Source: Pseudomonas psychrophila (GTDB lineage: Bacteria; Pseudomonadota; Gammaproteobacteria; Pseudomonadales; Pseudomonadaceae). From it: 64,000 nt of DNA. Both the position numbers and the translations under genes were made by a program. Below the pieces are notes generated by a model, which was not told where the DNA came from, did not search any database, and worked only from the letters and a program-made list of their open reading frames with translations. The stretch is taken from NCBI RefSeq assembly GCF_001043005.1, contig NZ_JYKZ01000015.1:37252-101251 (forward strand), read 5' to 3'. Below, in pieces: positions 17,114-25,250 of this stretch. Positions within the stretch are counted from its first letter, which is position 1, and every line of letters begins with the position of its first letter.

Positions 17114-18025
17114 ATGAATCCACAAGAACTGAAGTCCATCCTCTCTAACGGTCTGTTGTCCTTTCCGATAACCGACTTCAATGCTCAAGGTGATTTCCAC
17201 CGTGAGGGCTACATCAAGCGTCTTGAATGGCTGGCCCCGTACGGCGCCTCGGCCCTGTTCGCAGCAGGCGGCACCGGCGAGTTCTTCTCCCTGGCAGCCA
17301 GCGAATATTCGCAAGTGATCAAAACTGCAGTCGATACTTGCGCCACCAGCGTGCCGATCCTCGCCGGTGTCGGTGGTTCGACCCGCCAGGCCATCGAGTA
17401 CGCTCAAGAAGCCGAGCGTCTGGGTGCCAAAGGTTTGCTGCTGCTGCCGCATTACCTGACTGAAGCCAGCCAGGACGGCGTTGCCGCCCACGTTGAGGCG
17501 GTGTGCAAGTCGGTGAAAATCGGCGTGATCGTCTACAACCGTAACGTCTGCCGTTTGACCGCGCCGCTGCTGGAGCGTCTGGCCGAGCGTTGCCCGAACC
17601 TGATCGGCTACAAGGATGGCCTGGGTGATATCGAGTTGATGGTGTCGATCCGTCGCCGCCTCGGTGATCGCTTCAGTTACCTGGGCGGCCTGCCGACCGC
17701 CGAAGTCTACGCGGCTGCCTACAAGGCGCTGGGCGTACCGGTTTACTCCTCTGCCGTGTTCAACTTCATCCCGAAAACCGCGATGGACTTCTACCACGCC
17801 GTGGCCCGTGAAGATCACGCCACCGTGGGCAAGATCATCGACGACTTCTTCCTGCCGTACCTGGACATTCGTAATCGCAAAGCCGGTTACGCCGTCAGTA
17901 TCGTCAAGGCTGGCGCCACTATTTCCGGTTACAGTGCTGGCCCGGTGCGTACGCCACTGACCGACTTGTTGCCAGAAGAGTACGAGGCACTGGCTGCCTT
18001 GATCGACAAGCAAGGTCCGCAGTAA
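17114..18025 (+). CDS. kdgD: 5-dehydro-4-deoxyglucarate dehydratase
   Basis: The protein has 303 residues and belongs to the DHDPS/NAL family (class I aldolase fold). It converts 5-keto-4-deoxy-D-glucarate to 2-oxoglutarate semialdehyde plus water and CO2. GGTGEFFSLAASEY (near 50-63) is the substrate-carboxylate loop, IVYNRN (near 138-143) carries the catalytic Tyr, and LIGYKDGLGD (near 160-169) holds the Schiff-base Lys. The length and whole sequence fit KdgD closely. It is followed by a terminator, then the transporter gene. The next pathway enzyme, 2-oxoglutarate semialdehyde dehydrogenase, is not in this cluster. Confidence 0.92.
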   Translation: MNPQELKSILSNGLLSFPITDFNAQGDFHREGYIKRLEWLAPYGASALFAAGGTGEFFSLAASEYSQVIKTAVDTCATSVPILAGVGGSTRQAIEYAQEAERLGAKGLLLLPHYLTEASQDGVAAHVEAVCKSVKIGVIVYNRNVCRLTAPLLERLAERCPNLIGYKDGLGDIELMVSIRRRLGDRFSYLGGLPTAEVYAAAYKALGVPVYSSAVFNFIPKTAMDFYHAVAREDHATVGKIIDDFFLPYLDIRNRKAGYAVSIVKAGATISGYSAGPVRTPLTDLLPEEYEALAALIDKQGPQ

Positions 18026-18034
18026 GCAAAAGCC

Positions 18035-18064
18035 AAGGCCGCTGAGAAATCAGCGGCCTTTTGT
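18035..18064 (+). terminator. Intrinsic terminator after kdgD
   Basis: An 11-bp stem (AAGGCCGCTGA / TCAGCGGCCTT) has a GAAA tetraloop and a short T run (TTTTGTGT). It separates kdgD from the transporter. Confidence 0.85.
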
Positions 18065-18173
18065 GTGAAGGATTACGAACGTCGGCTAGTGCAATATTTC
18101 TGTTGGAACTGTCAGCTACACCAAAAAAATAGATTCACCCGCGCATAAAAATAAACAGTGGGAGTAGTACTAC

Positions 18174-19529
18174 ATGCAAGCGACCAAGCCGACGCATGTC
18201 CGTTATATGATTTTGCTCATGCTTTTTCTGGTGACCACTATCAATTATGCAGACCGTGCCACTATCGCCATCGCAGGCTCCAGCCTGCAAAAAGACCTCG
18301 GCATTGACGCCGTTACCCTGGGTTATATCTTCTCCGCATTTGGCTGGGCCTATGTCGCCGGACAAATCCCCGGTGGCTGGCTCCTGGACCGTTTCGGTTC
18401 TAAAAAAGTTTACGCCCTGAGTATTTTCACCTGGTCACTGTTCACCGTGCTGCAAGGCTTTATCGGTGAGTTCGGCATGTCCACAGCGGTGGTTGCGCTG
18501 TTTATGCTGCGCTTTCTGGTCGGTCTGGCCGAAGCCCCCTCCTTTCCTGGAAACGCCCGCATCGTTGCTGCCTGGTTTCCGACGGCAGAGCGTGGCACTG
18601 CGTCCGCGATCTTCAACTCGGCGCAATACTTCGCCACTGTATTGTTCGCACCGTTGATGGGCTGGATCGTTTACTCCTTCGGTTGGGAGCATGTGTTTAT
18701 CGTCATGGGCATTCTGGGTATCGTCTTCTCGGGCATCTGGCTCAAGGTGATCTACAGCCCGCGTGAACACCCACGCATCAACGAGGCAGAGTTCAAGTAC
18801 ATCGCTGAAAACGGCGGTATGGTCGACATGGACCAGAAAGGCAAAAAGTCCGACGGACCAAAGTGGGACTACATACGCCAACTGCTCACTAACCGCATGA
18901 TGCTTGGCGTTTATTTGGGCCAGTACTGCATCAACGGCATTACCTACTTCTTCCTGACCTGGTTCCCGGTGTATCTGGTGCAGGATCGCGGCATGACCAT
19001 CCTCAAAGCCGGTTTCATTGCGTCGTTACCTGCGATCTGCGGGTTTATCGGCGGCGTGCTGGGCGGGGTCATTTCCGATTACCTGTTGCGCAAAGGCCAC
19101 TCACTGACGTTCGCCCGCAAGGCACCGATCATCGCTGGCCTGCTGGTCTCCAGCAGCATTGTGGCCTGCAACTACGTGGACGTTGAATGGATGGTGGTTG
19201 GCTTTATGGCCCTGGCATTCTTCGGCAAGGGCGTTGGCGCACTGGGCTGGGCGGTGGTGTCCGATACCTCGCCCAAACAGATCGCCGGCCTGAGCGGTGG
19301 CCTGTTCAATACCTTTGGTAACCTCGCTTCCATTACCACTCCCATCGTCATTGGTTACATCATCAGCACCACTGGCTCGTTCAAATGGGCGCTGGTGTTT
19401 GTCGGTTGCAATGCATTGATGGCGGTATTCAGCTACCTGGTTATCGTAGGCCCGATCAAGCGTGTGGTACTCAAAGAGTCACCGACCAGCGGCCCGCTAA
19501 CGGCCGATCTTAAACCTGTGAATTCTTGA
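18174..19529 (+). CDS. gudP: MFS glucarate/galactarate transporter (GudP/GarP type)
   Basis: The protein has 451 residues with 12 predicted membrane segments of the anion:cation symporter (ACS) family. The first segments read MILLMLFLVTTINYADRAT, with the NYADR mark typical of GudP, GarP and ExuT transporters; GGWLLDRFGSKKVY is the loop 2-3 MFS motif. It imports D-glucarate or galactarate with protons. It lies between kdgD and garD, 11 bases before garD, so the two are probably one transcript. Glucarate and galactarate carriers cannot be told apart by reading; garD next door favours galactarate. Confidence 0.85.
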   Translation: MQATKPTHVRYMILLMLFLVTTINYADRATIAIAGSSLQKDLGIDAVTLGYIFSAFGWAYVAGQIPGGWLLDRFGSKKVYALSIFTWSLFTVLQGFIGEFGMSTAVVALFMLRFLVGLAEAPSFPGNARIVAAWFPTAERGTASAIFNSAQYFATVLFAPLMGWIVYSFGWEHVFIVMGILGIVFSGIWLKVIYSPREHPRINEAEFKYIAENGGMVDMDQKGKKSDGPKWDYIRQLLTNRMMLGVYLGQYCINGITYFFLTWFPVYLVQDRGMTILKAGFIASLPAICGFIGGVLGGVISDYLLRKGHSLTFARKAPIIAGLLVSSSIVACNYVDVEWMVVGFMALAFFGKGVGALGWAVVSDTSPKQIAGLSGGLFNTFGNLASITTPIVIGYIISTTGSFKWALVFVGCNALMAVFSYLVIVGPIKRVVLKESPTSGPLTADLKPVNS

Positions 19530-19540
19530 GGAGCGGCGTC

Positions 19541-21094
19541 ATGACATTGATTGAACATTCCGATTCGCCGCGCTCGATCCGCCTGCACCCGCTGGATAAC
19601 GTTGCAGTGGTGGTCAACGATCAGGGCGTACCGGCTGGCACTGTGTTTGCTGATGGCCTCGTGACTCTGGACTTTGTGCCTCAGAGCCACAAAGTCACTC
19701 TGGAGGACATCCCCCAGGGCGGTGAAGTGATTCGCTACGGCCAGGTCATCGGTTACGCCTTGCAAGCCATTGCCCGGGGCAGTTGGGTCAACGAAGACCA
19801 ACTGCGCATGCCCACCGCACCGCCGCTGGACAGCCTGCCGCTGTCCACGGATGTTCCGGCGGCGCAGGCGCCGCTTGAGGGCTACACCTTCGAGGGGTAT
19901 CGCAACGCAGATGGCACCGTGGGCACGCGCAATATCCTTGGCATCACCACCACCGTTCAGTGCGTTACCGGTGTGCTGGACCATGCGGTCAAGCGGATCA
20001 AAGAAGAACTGCTGCCTCTTTACCCCCATGTCGATGATGTGGTCGCGCTCACCCACAGCTACGGCTGTGGCGTGGCCATCAGTGCCACCGATGCCTATAT
20101 CCCGATCCGCACGGTGCGCAACCTGGCGCGCAACCCCAATCTGGGCGGTGAGGCGCTGGTCATCGGTCTGGGCTGCGAAAAACTGCAAGCCAGTCAGGTG
20201 ATGCATGAAAACGACAGCTCGGTGGACTTGAGCGATCCGTGGTTGTACCGCTTGCAGGATTCCAGCCACGGCTTTACCGAGATGATCGAGCAGATCATGG
20301 CCCTGGCCGAGATCCGCCTCAAAAAGCTCGATCAACGCCGTCGCGAAACAGTGCCGGCGTCCGAGTTGATCCTGGGCATGCAATGTGGCGGCAGCGATGC
20401 ATTTTCCGGGATTACCGCCAACCCTGCGCTGGGTTATGCCTCGGACTTGCTGCTACGTGCGGGGGCAACGGTGATGTTTTCCGAAGTCACCGAAGTGCGC
20501 GATGCCATCTACCTGCTGACCTCCCGCGCCGAGACTCAGGCCGTTGCTCAAGAGCTGGTCCGCGAGATGGACTGGTACGACCGTTATCTGGCCAAAGGCG
20601 AAGCGGACCGCAGCGCGAACACCACGCCGGGTAACAAAAAGGGCGGGCTGTCGAATATCGTCGAAAAATCCCTGGGTTCCATCGTCAAGTCCGGCAGCAG
20701 CGCGATCAATGGCGTGCTTGGCCCCGGCGAGCGGTTCACGCGCAAAGGGCTGATTTTTTGTGCGACGCCCGCTAGCGACTTTGTGTGCGGCACCTTGCAA
20801 CTGGCTGCCGGGATGAACCTGCACGTGTTCACCACTGGGCGCGGCACACCGTATGGGCTGGCAATGGCCCCCGTGGTGAAAGTGTCGACCCGCACCGAAC
20901 TGGCACAGCGCTGGCCGGACCTGATCGATATCGACGCCGGACGCATCGCCACCGGGCGTGCGACCATCGAAGACCTGGGCTGGGAACTGTTCCATTACTA
21001 CCTGGACGTCGCCAGCGGCAAAAAACACACCTGGGCCGAACAGCACAAACTGCACAACGACATCACCCTGTTCAACCCGGCACCGATCACCTGA
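19541..21094 (+). CDS. garD: Galactarate dehydratase
   Basis: The protein has 517 residues of the UxaA/GarD family. It dehydrates galactarate to 5-keto-4-deoxyglucarate, the KdgD substrate. Residues 10-85 form the SAF-like N-terminal domain (IRLHPLDNVAVVV). The catalytic part contains YRNADGTVGTRN, THSYGCG, GLGCEK, GMQCGGSDAFSG and EVTEVRDA, with Cys/His residues for a metal. The ATG at 19541 follows TTGAGGAG. The length matches GarD. With KdgD and the transporter this gives galactarate to 2-oxoglutarate semialdehyde. Confidence 0.92.
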   Translation: MTLIEHSDSPRSIRLHPLDNVAVVVNDQGVPAGTVFADGLVTLDFVPQSHKVTLEDIPQGGEVIRYGQVIGYALQAIARGSWVNEDQLRMPTAPPLDSLPLSTDVPAAQAPLEGYTFEGYRNADGTVGTRNILGITTTVQCVTGVLDHAVKRIKEELLPLYPHVDDVVALTHSYGCGVAISATDAYIPIRTVRNLARNPNLGGEALVIGLGCEKLQASQVMHENDSSVDLSDPWLYRLQDSSHGFTEMIEQIMALAEIRLKKLDQRRRETVPASELILGMQCGGSDAFSGITANPALGYASDLLLRAGATVMFSEVTEVRDAIYLLTSRAETQAVAQELVREMDWYDRYLAKGEADRSANTTPGNKKGGLSNIVEKSLGSIVKSGSSAINGVLGPGERFTRKGLIFCATPASDFVCGTLQLAAGMNLHVFTTGRGTPYGLAMAPVVKVSTRTELAQRWPDLIDIDAGRIATGRATIEDLGWELFHYYLDVASGKKHTWAEQHKLHNDITLFNPAPIT

Positions 21095-21123
21095 TCGGCC
21101 AGCCCACGGATCCAGCCACTCAT

Positions 21124-21200
21124 TGTGGGAGCGAGCCTGCTCGCGAAGGTCGTTACCGATAGCGCGACTTGATACTTTCGCGAGCAGGCTCGCTCCCACA
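21124..21200. repeat. REP pair, copy 1 of the tandem duplication
   Basis: Inverted REP cores flank GTCGTTACCGATAGCGCG and nearby bases. The 77-base block is identical to 21394-21470. Confidence 0.93.
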
Positions 21201-21393
21201 GAGGTCCTGTGCCAACAGGTGTTGTTGCGCATGGGCTGCCACGCGACCAATCACCAATATCGCCGGGCTTTTCAGTTCGAAGGCCTCGGCATCCTGTTCC
21301 ATCGCGCTCAGGAGGCTGCGGCATTCGCGCTGATGGGGCAGGGACGCATTTTCAATCATGGCCACCAGCGTGGTACCGCAATGCTTGCCCCCC
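21201..21393 (-). pseudogene. Duplicated, internally deleted 3' fragment of cobA
   Basis: The stretch 21201-21366 repeats the end of the real cobA (21471-21636) at a constant offset of 270 bases with only a handful of substitutions. After 21366 it jumps to sequence matching cobA near 21715 (AGCGTGGTACCGC), so about 80 bases are missing between two CCACC repeats. It then ends at unrelated bases before the second REP pair. It has no start codon of its own and would encode only the last 55 to 60 CobA residues, so it is a dead copy. Confidence 0.85.
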
Positions 21394-21470
21394 TGTGGGA
21401 GCGAGCCTGCTCGCGAAGGTCGTTACCGATAGCGCGACTTGATACTTTCGCGAGCAGGCTCGCTCCCACA
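21394..21470. repeat. REP pair, copy 2, overlapping the 3' end of cobA
   Basis: It is identical to 21124-21200. The cobA reading frame runs into this element and stops inside it at 21423. Confidence 0.93.
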
Positions 21471-22205
21471 GAGGTCCTGTGCCAACAGGTGTTGTTGCGC
21501 ATGGGCTGCCACGCGACCAATCACCAATATCGCCGGGCTTTTCAGTTCGAAGGCCACGGCATCCTGCTCCATCGCGCTCAGGTAGCTGCGGCATTCGCGC
21601 TGATGGGGCAGGGACGCATTTTCAATCATGGCCACCGGCATATCCGCGGCCATGCCCCCCGCCAGCAATTGCTCGCGGATTTCGCTCAATTTGGCCACGC
21701 CCATATACACCACCAGCGTGGTACCGCTTTGCGCCAGTGCCTGCCAGTTCACCTGGCTCTCATCCTGAGTGTGCGCCGTCACCAGCGTCACGCCTCGGGC
21801 CACGCCGCGCAGGGTCAACGGAATATCGCATTGCGTGGCTCCCGCCAGCCCGGCCGTAATGCCGTTAACCAGCTCCACCTCAACCCCGTGTTCGCGCAAC
21901 CACTGGGCCTCTTCGCCACCACGGCCGAAGATGCACGGATCGCCGCCCTTGAGCCGCACCACGCATTTGCCGTGACGGGCATAACGCAGCATCAGGCGAT
22001 GAATAAACGCCTGTGGCGTCGAACGACACCCACCACGCTTGCCCACCGAAATCACCCGGGCCGTCGGGCAATGTTCCAGCACGGCGTGATTGACCAGATC
22101 GTCAATCAGCACCACATCCGCTTCGCGCAGGGCGCGCACGGCCTTGAGCGTCAGCAGTTCCGGATCCCCCGGGCCTGCACCCACCAGCCAGACTTTTGCA
22201 CTCAT
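21423..22205 (-). CDS. cobA: Uroporphyrinogen-III C-methyltransferase (SUMT)
   Basis: The protein has 260 residues and makes precorrin-2 from uroporphyrinogen III with SAM, on the way to siroheme, the cofactor of the nitrite reductase encoded upstream. Family motifs are VWLVGAGPGDPELLTLKA (5-22), VRLKGGDPCIFGRGGEE (near 82-98) and EVVNGITAG-type ELVNGITAGLAGA (near 110-122). It starts 10 bases after nasA. The last 15 residues (CGSEPARESIKSRYR) are encoded by REP sequence, so the native end has been replaced or extended by the element; catalytic parts are unaffected. Confidence 0.92.
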   Translation of the reverse strand: MSAKVWLVGAGPGDPELLTLKAVRALREADVVLIDDLVNHAVLEHCPTARVISVGKRGGCRSTPQAFIHRLMLRYARHGKCVVRLKGGDPCIFGRGGEEAQWLREHGVEVELVNGITAGLAGATQCDIPLTLRGVARGVTLVTAHTQDESQVNWQALAQSGTTLVVYMGVAKLSEIREQLLAGGMAADMPVAMIENASLPHQRECRSYLSAMEQDAVAFELKSPAILVIGRVAAHAQQHLLAQDLCGSEPARESIKSRYR

Positions 22206-22215
22206 TGTGATTTCC

Positions 22216-24933
22216 TCACGCGATGACGGCGATCGGCTGCGCCTGGGCAGCCAGCAAACGCTTGATTTCCGGGACGCAGGAGCCGCATTGCGTTCCGCAG
22301 CCCAACGTATTTTTCAGCCCCTGCAAGTCCAGCCCCTGGTCGATGCCGGCACATACCGCGCTCTGGCTGACGTTCTTGCAGTTGCACACAATTTTGTTGC
22401 CCCCGGCCGGGGTGTCGACGTTGCCGGGCGGAGCGCTCAATGGCGCCAGCAGCCAGCGCCGCAACTGTTCGTCGGCGCGACCTTCCAGCCACAGGCTTTG
22501 CAGCCAATGCTGGGCGAGGGTTTCCCCGGCCAGTCGAATGGCGGTAATGCGGCTGTTTTCAATACGTACCCGTTTGCCGATGGAACGACGCGGGTCGTCG
22601 TAAGCCAGCACCGGGCCCTCGTTGAGCCCCAGGCATTGGTCGATGTCGCGCAGCAGCTGCGGGTCTGGCGCGCTGGCGCTGGCCGCACGGATCAACAGCG
22701 CTGGGCGCTCGCGGCCCGTCAGGCTGAAACTCACATACGAAAAAGCTTCGCAGAGCGGGCGCAGCGTCTCGAATTTCTGTTGAACATCGCCCTCTATCAG
22801 GGCGAACAGGTGCCAAGGTAATTGCACCGGCTCAAGCCTTACGGCGCTGTGCTTGAGTTCCGGTTGTTTGGACAGGGGGTCGAAAGCTGGCAGGGTCAGT
22901 GTATTGACCCCGCCTTTGAGAAAGCGGTCGCCCCAGTGCATCGGCAAAAACGCCTGCCCCGGCCGCACGCTGTCATCACTGCTGACTGGCATGATCACCG
23001 CCCCGCGTCGGCTCTTGAGGCTGATCAAGTCACCGGGTTGCAGGCGATGGCGACGCAGTTCGTCCGGGTGCAGGCTCAACACCGCTTCACTGACGTGACC
23101 GAACAATTGCGCGGCGGTGCCGGTGCGGCTCATGCCGTGCCATTGGTCACGCAGACGACCGGTGATCAGGGTCAGCGGAAAGCGCGCATCCCGTTGCTCC
23201 TTGGCGGCCCGATAAGGGTCGGCCACAAACTGGGCATGACCCGTGGCAGTAGGAAATACCCCGTCCAGATACAGACGAGCCGTGCCTTCGCGGGCGCCGG
23301 CAGGGAAGGGCCACTGTTGCGGGCCAATGGCATCGAGCACGGCATGGCTGATACCCGACAAGTCCAGGTCACGGCCCTGGGTCAGGTGCTTGTACTCATC
23401 GAACACCTGCGCCGCGGTTTCAAATGCAAACAGGCCGGGTTGCGCAGGGCGCAGATGTTTTTCAAGACGTTGTGCGAAATCCACAGTGATCGCCCAATCT
23501 GAGCGCGCCTCCCCCGGTGCGGCGATGGCTTTTCGCACATGGGAAATACGTCGCTCGGAGTTGGTCACCGTGCCGTCCTTTTCGCCCCAACTGGCGGCGG
23601 GCAGCAACAGGTCGGCAAAGGCGGCGGTTTCGGTGGTATGAAACGCCTCTTGCAGCACCACGAACGGGCAGGCCAGTAACGCCGCCCGCACAGCGGTCTG
23701 ATCCGGCATGGATTGCGCAGGGTTGGTACAGGCGATCCACACGGCCTTGATCTTGCCACTGGCCATCTGCTCAAACAGCTCGATGGCGCTCAGACCGGTG
23801 GTGTGCGGCAGTTGTTCAACCCCCCAGTACGCGGCGACTTCGGCCCGATGCTCGGCATTGGCGGCTTCGCGATGGCCGGGCAACAGGTTGGACAAGCTGC
23901 CGGTTTCGCGCCCACCCATGGCATTGGGCTGACCGGTCAGCGAGAACGGTCCTGAGCCGGGCCGGCCGATCTGCCCGGTGGCCAGATGCAGGTTGATCAG
24001 GGCGCTGTTTTTCGCACTGCCGGCGGTGGACTGGTTAAGGCCCATGCACCACAGCGACAGAAAGCTCGGCGAGGTGCCGACCCATTCGGCGCATTGCTGC
24101 AATTGCCCGACGCTGATGCCGCACAGCTGCGACACCATCTGTGGGGTGTAGTCGCGCACCAGGCTTTTAAGCTCGGGCAGGCCCTGAGTGTGAGCCTGGA
24201 TAAAGTCACGGTCGATCCAGTCTTCCCACAACAGCAAGTGCAAAATCCCGTGAAACAAAGCGACATCGGTACCGGGTAGAATCGCCAGATGCAAGTCAGC
24301 CAGATCGCAGGTGTCGGTCCGACGCGGGTCGATGACGATGACTTTCATGGCCGGACGCCGGGCTTTTGCCTCCTCCAATCGGCGAAACAGTACCGGATGG
24401 GCGTAGGCCATATTGCTGCCGACGATCATCACGCAGTCGCTCAGCTCAAGGTCTTCATAGCTGCAAGGCGGTGCATCGGCGCCCAGGCTGCGTTTGTAGC
24501 CGACCACGGCCGAAGACATGCATAGCCGCGAATTGCTGTCGATGTTGTTGGTGCCCACCAGCGCCCGCGCCAGTTTGTTGAAGGCGTAGTAATCCTCGGT
24601 CAGCAACTGCCCGGAGATGTAAAACGCAACGCTGTCGGGGCCGTGTTCGGCGATGGTGGCGGCAAACACGCTGGCCGCGTGATCCAGGGCGCTGTCCCAG
24701 TCAGTGCGGCCCCGGGCAAGGTCTTTGCCCAGGCGCAATTGCGGGTACAGCGCGCGCGCGTTGAGGTCGCCCGTCAGGTGCAGCGTCGAGCCCTTGCTGC
24801 ACAATTTTCCGAAGTTGGCCGGATGCGCCGGATCGCCGCTGACACCGAGAATGCGCTCGCCGTCATGTTCGATCAGCACGCCGCAGCCGACCCCGCAATA
24901 GCAGCAAGTGGAGGCGGTGATCTGGCGGTTCAT
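22216..24933 (-). CDS. nasA: Assimilatory nitrate reductase, catalytic subunit
   Basis: The protein has 905 residues and reduces nitrate to nitrite in the cytoplasm with Mo-bisMGD. Cys10, Cys13, Cys17 and Cys45 (CCYCGVGC, then GKLCSKG) bind an N-terminal [4Fe-4S] cluster, the molybdopterin oxidoreductase domain follows (NSRLCMSSAVVGYKR), then the dinucleotide-binding domain near 560-690. Residues 845-895 form a BFD-like [2Fe-2S] domain (CNCKNVSQ, then GCGTQCGSC), as in NasA/NasC with this electron-transfer tail. The ATG overlaps the nirD stop (TGATG). The gene equals P. aeruginosa PA1779 by position. Confidence 0.93.
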   Translation of the reverse strand: MNRQITASTCCYCGVGCGVLIEHDGERILGVSGDPAHPANFGKLCSKGSTLHLTGDLNARALYPQLRLGKDLARGRTDWDSALDHAASVFAATIAEHGPDSVAFYISGQLLTEDYYAFNKLARALVGTNNIDSNSRLCMSSAVVGYKRSLGADAPPCSYEDLELSDCVMIVGSNMAYAHPVLFRRLEEAKARRPAMKVIVIDPRRTDTCDLADLHLAILPGTDVALFHGILHLLLWEDWIDRDFIQAHTQGLPELKSLVRDYTPQMVSQLCGISVGQLQQCAEWVGTSPSFLSLWCMGLNQSTAGSAKNSALINLHLATGQIGRPGSGPFSLTGQPNAMGGRETGSLSNLLPGHREAANAEHRAEVAAYWGVEQLPHTTGLSAIELFEQMASGKIKAVWIACTNPAQSMPDQTAVRAALLACPFVVLQEAFHTTETAAFADLLLPAASWGEKDGTVTNSERRISHVRKAIAAPGEARSDWAITVDFAQRLEKHLRPAQPGLFAFETAAQVFDEYKHLTQGRDLDLSGISHAVLDAIGPQQWPFPAGAREGTARLYLDGVFPTATGHAQFVADPYRAAKEQRDARFPLTLITGRLRDQWHGMSRTGTAAQLFGHVSEAVLSLHPDELRRHRLQPGDLISLKSRRGAVIMPVSSDDSVRPGQAFLPMHWGDRFLKGGVNTLTLPAFDPLSKQPELKHSAVRLEPVQLPWHLFALIEGDVQQKFETLRPLCEAFSYVSFSLTGRERPALLIRAASASAPDPQLLRDIDQCLGLNEGPVLAYDDPRRSIGKRVRIENSRITAIRLAGETLAQHWLQSLWLEGRADEQLRRWLLAPLSAPPGNVDTPAGGNKIVCNCKNVSQSAVCAGIDQGLDLQGLKNTLGCGTQCGSCVPEIKRLLAAQAQPIAVIA

Positions 24934-25250
24934 CAGCCTGCGTCCCGCAGGGCCAACTGCACGCGGCCATTTTCGACCCGCGCCGGGTGGTGATGGGCGC
25001 AGCCAATGTCCGGAGCTTGGGCTTCGCCGGTTTGCAGGTCGATTTGCCAGTTGTGCAACGGGCAGGCAACGCGCTTGCCGTAGATCAACCCCTGGGACAA
25101 CGGACCGCCCTTGTGCGGGCAGCGGTCATCGAGTGCGAACACTTCGTCGTCGCTGGTGCGAAAGATCGCGATATCACCCTTTGGCCCCGTAATGATCCGT
25201 GAGCCCAGGGCGTTGATTTCCTCTAATGAGCAGATATCCAGCCAGTTCAT
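24933..25250 (-). CDS. nirD: Nitrite reductase [NAD(P)H] small subunit
   Basis: The protein has 105 residues in a Rieske-type fold. CPHKGGPLSQG (near 44) and CPLHNWQIDL (near 62) are present; both Cys-His pairs look complete, so a Rieske cluster is possible, although many NirD proteins lack one. It is translated from ATG 25250, which overlaps the nirB stop (ATGA); the frame open further upstream lies within nirB. NirD is the partner of NirB in reducing nitrite to ammonium. Confidence 0.92.
   Translation of the reverse strand: MNWLDICSLEEINALGSRIITGPKGDIAIFRTSDDEVFALDDRCPHKGGPLSQGLIYGKRVACPLHNWQIDLQTGEAQAPDIGCAHHHPARVENGRVQLALRDAG

Noticed and set aside
20958..22226. 422-codon plus-strand frame across garD, the REP duplication and cobA
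   Set aside because: It is antisense to cobA and crosses both REP pairs; the sequence has no domain and is repeated because of the duplication.
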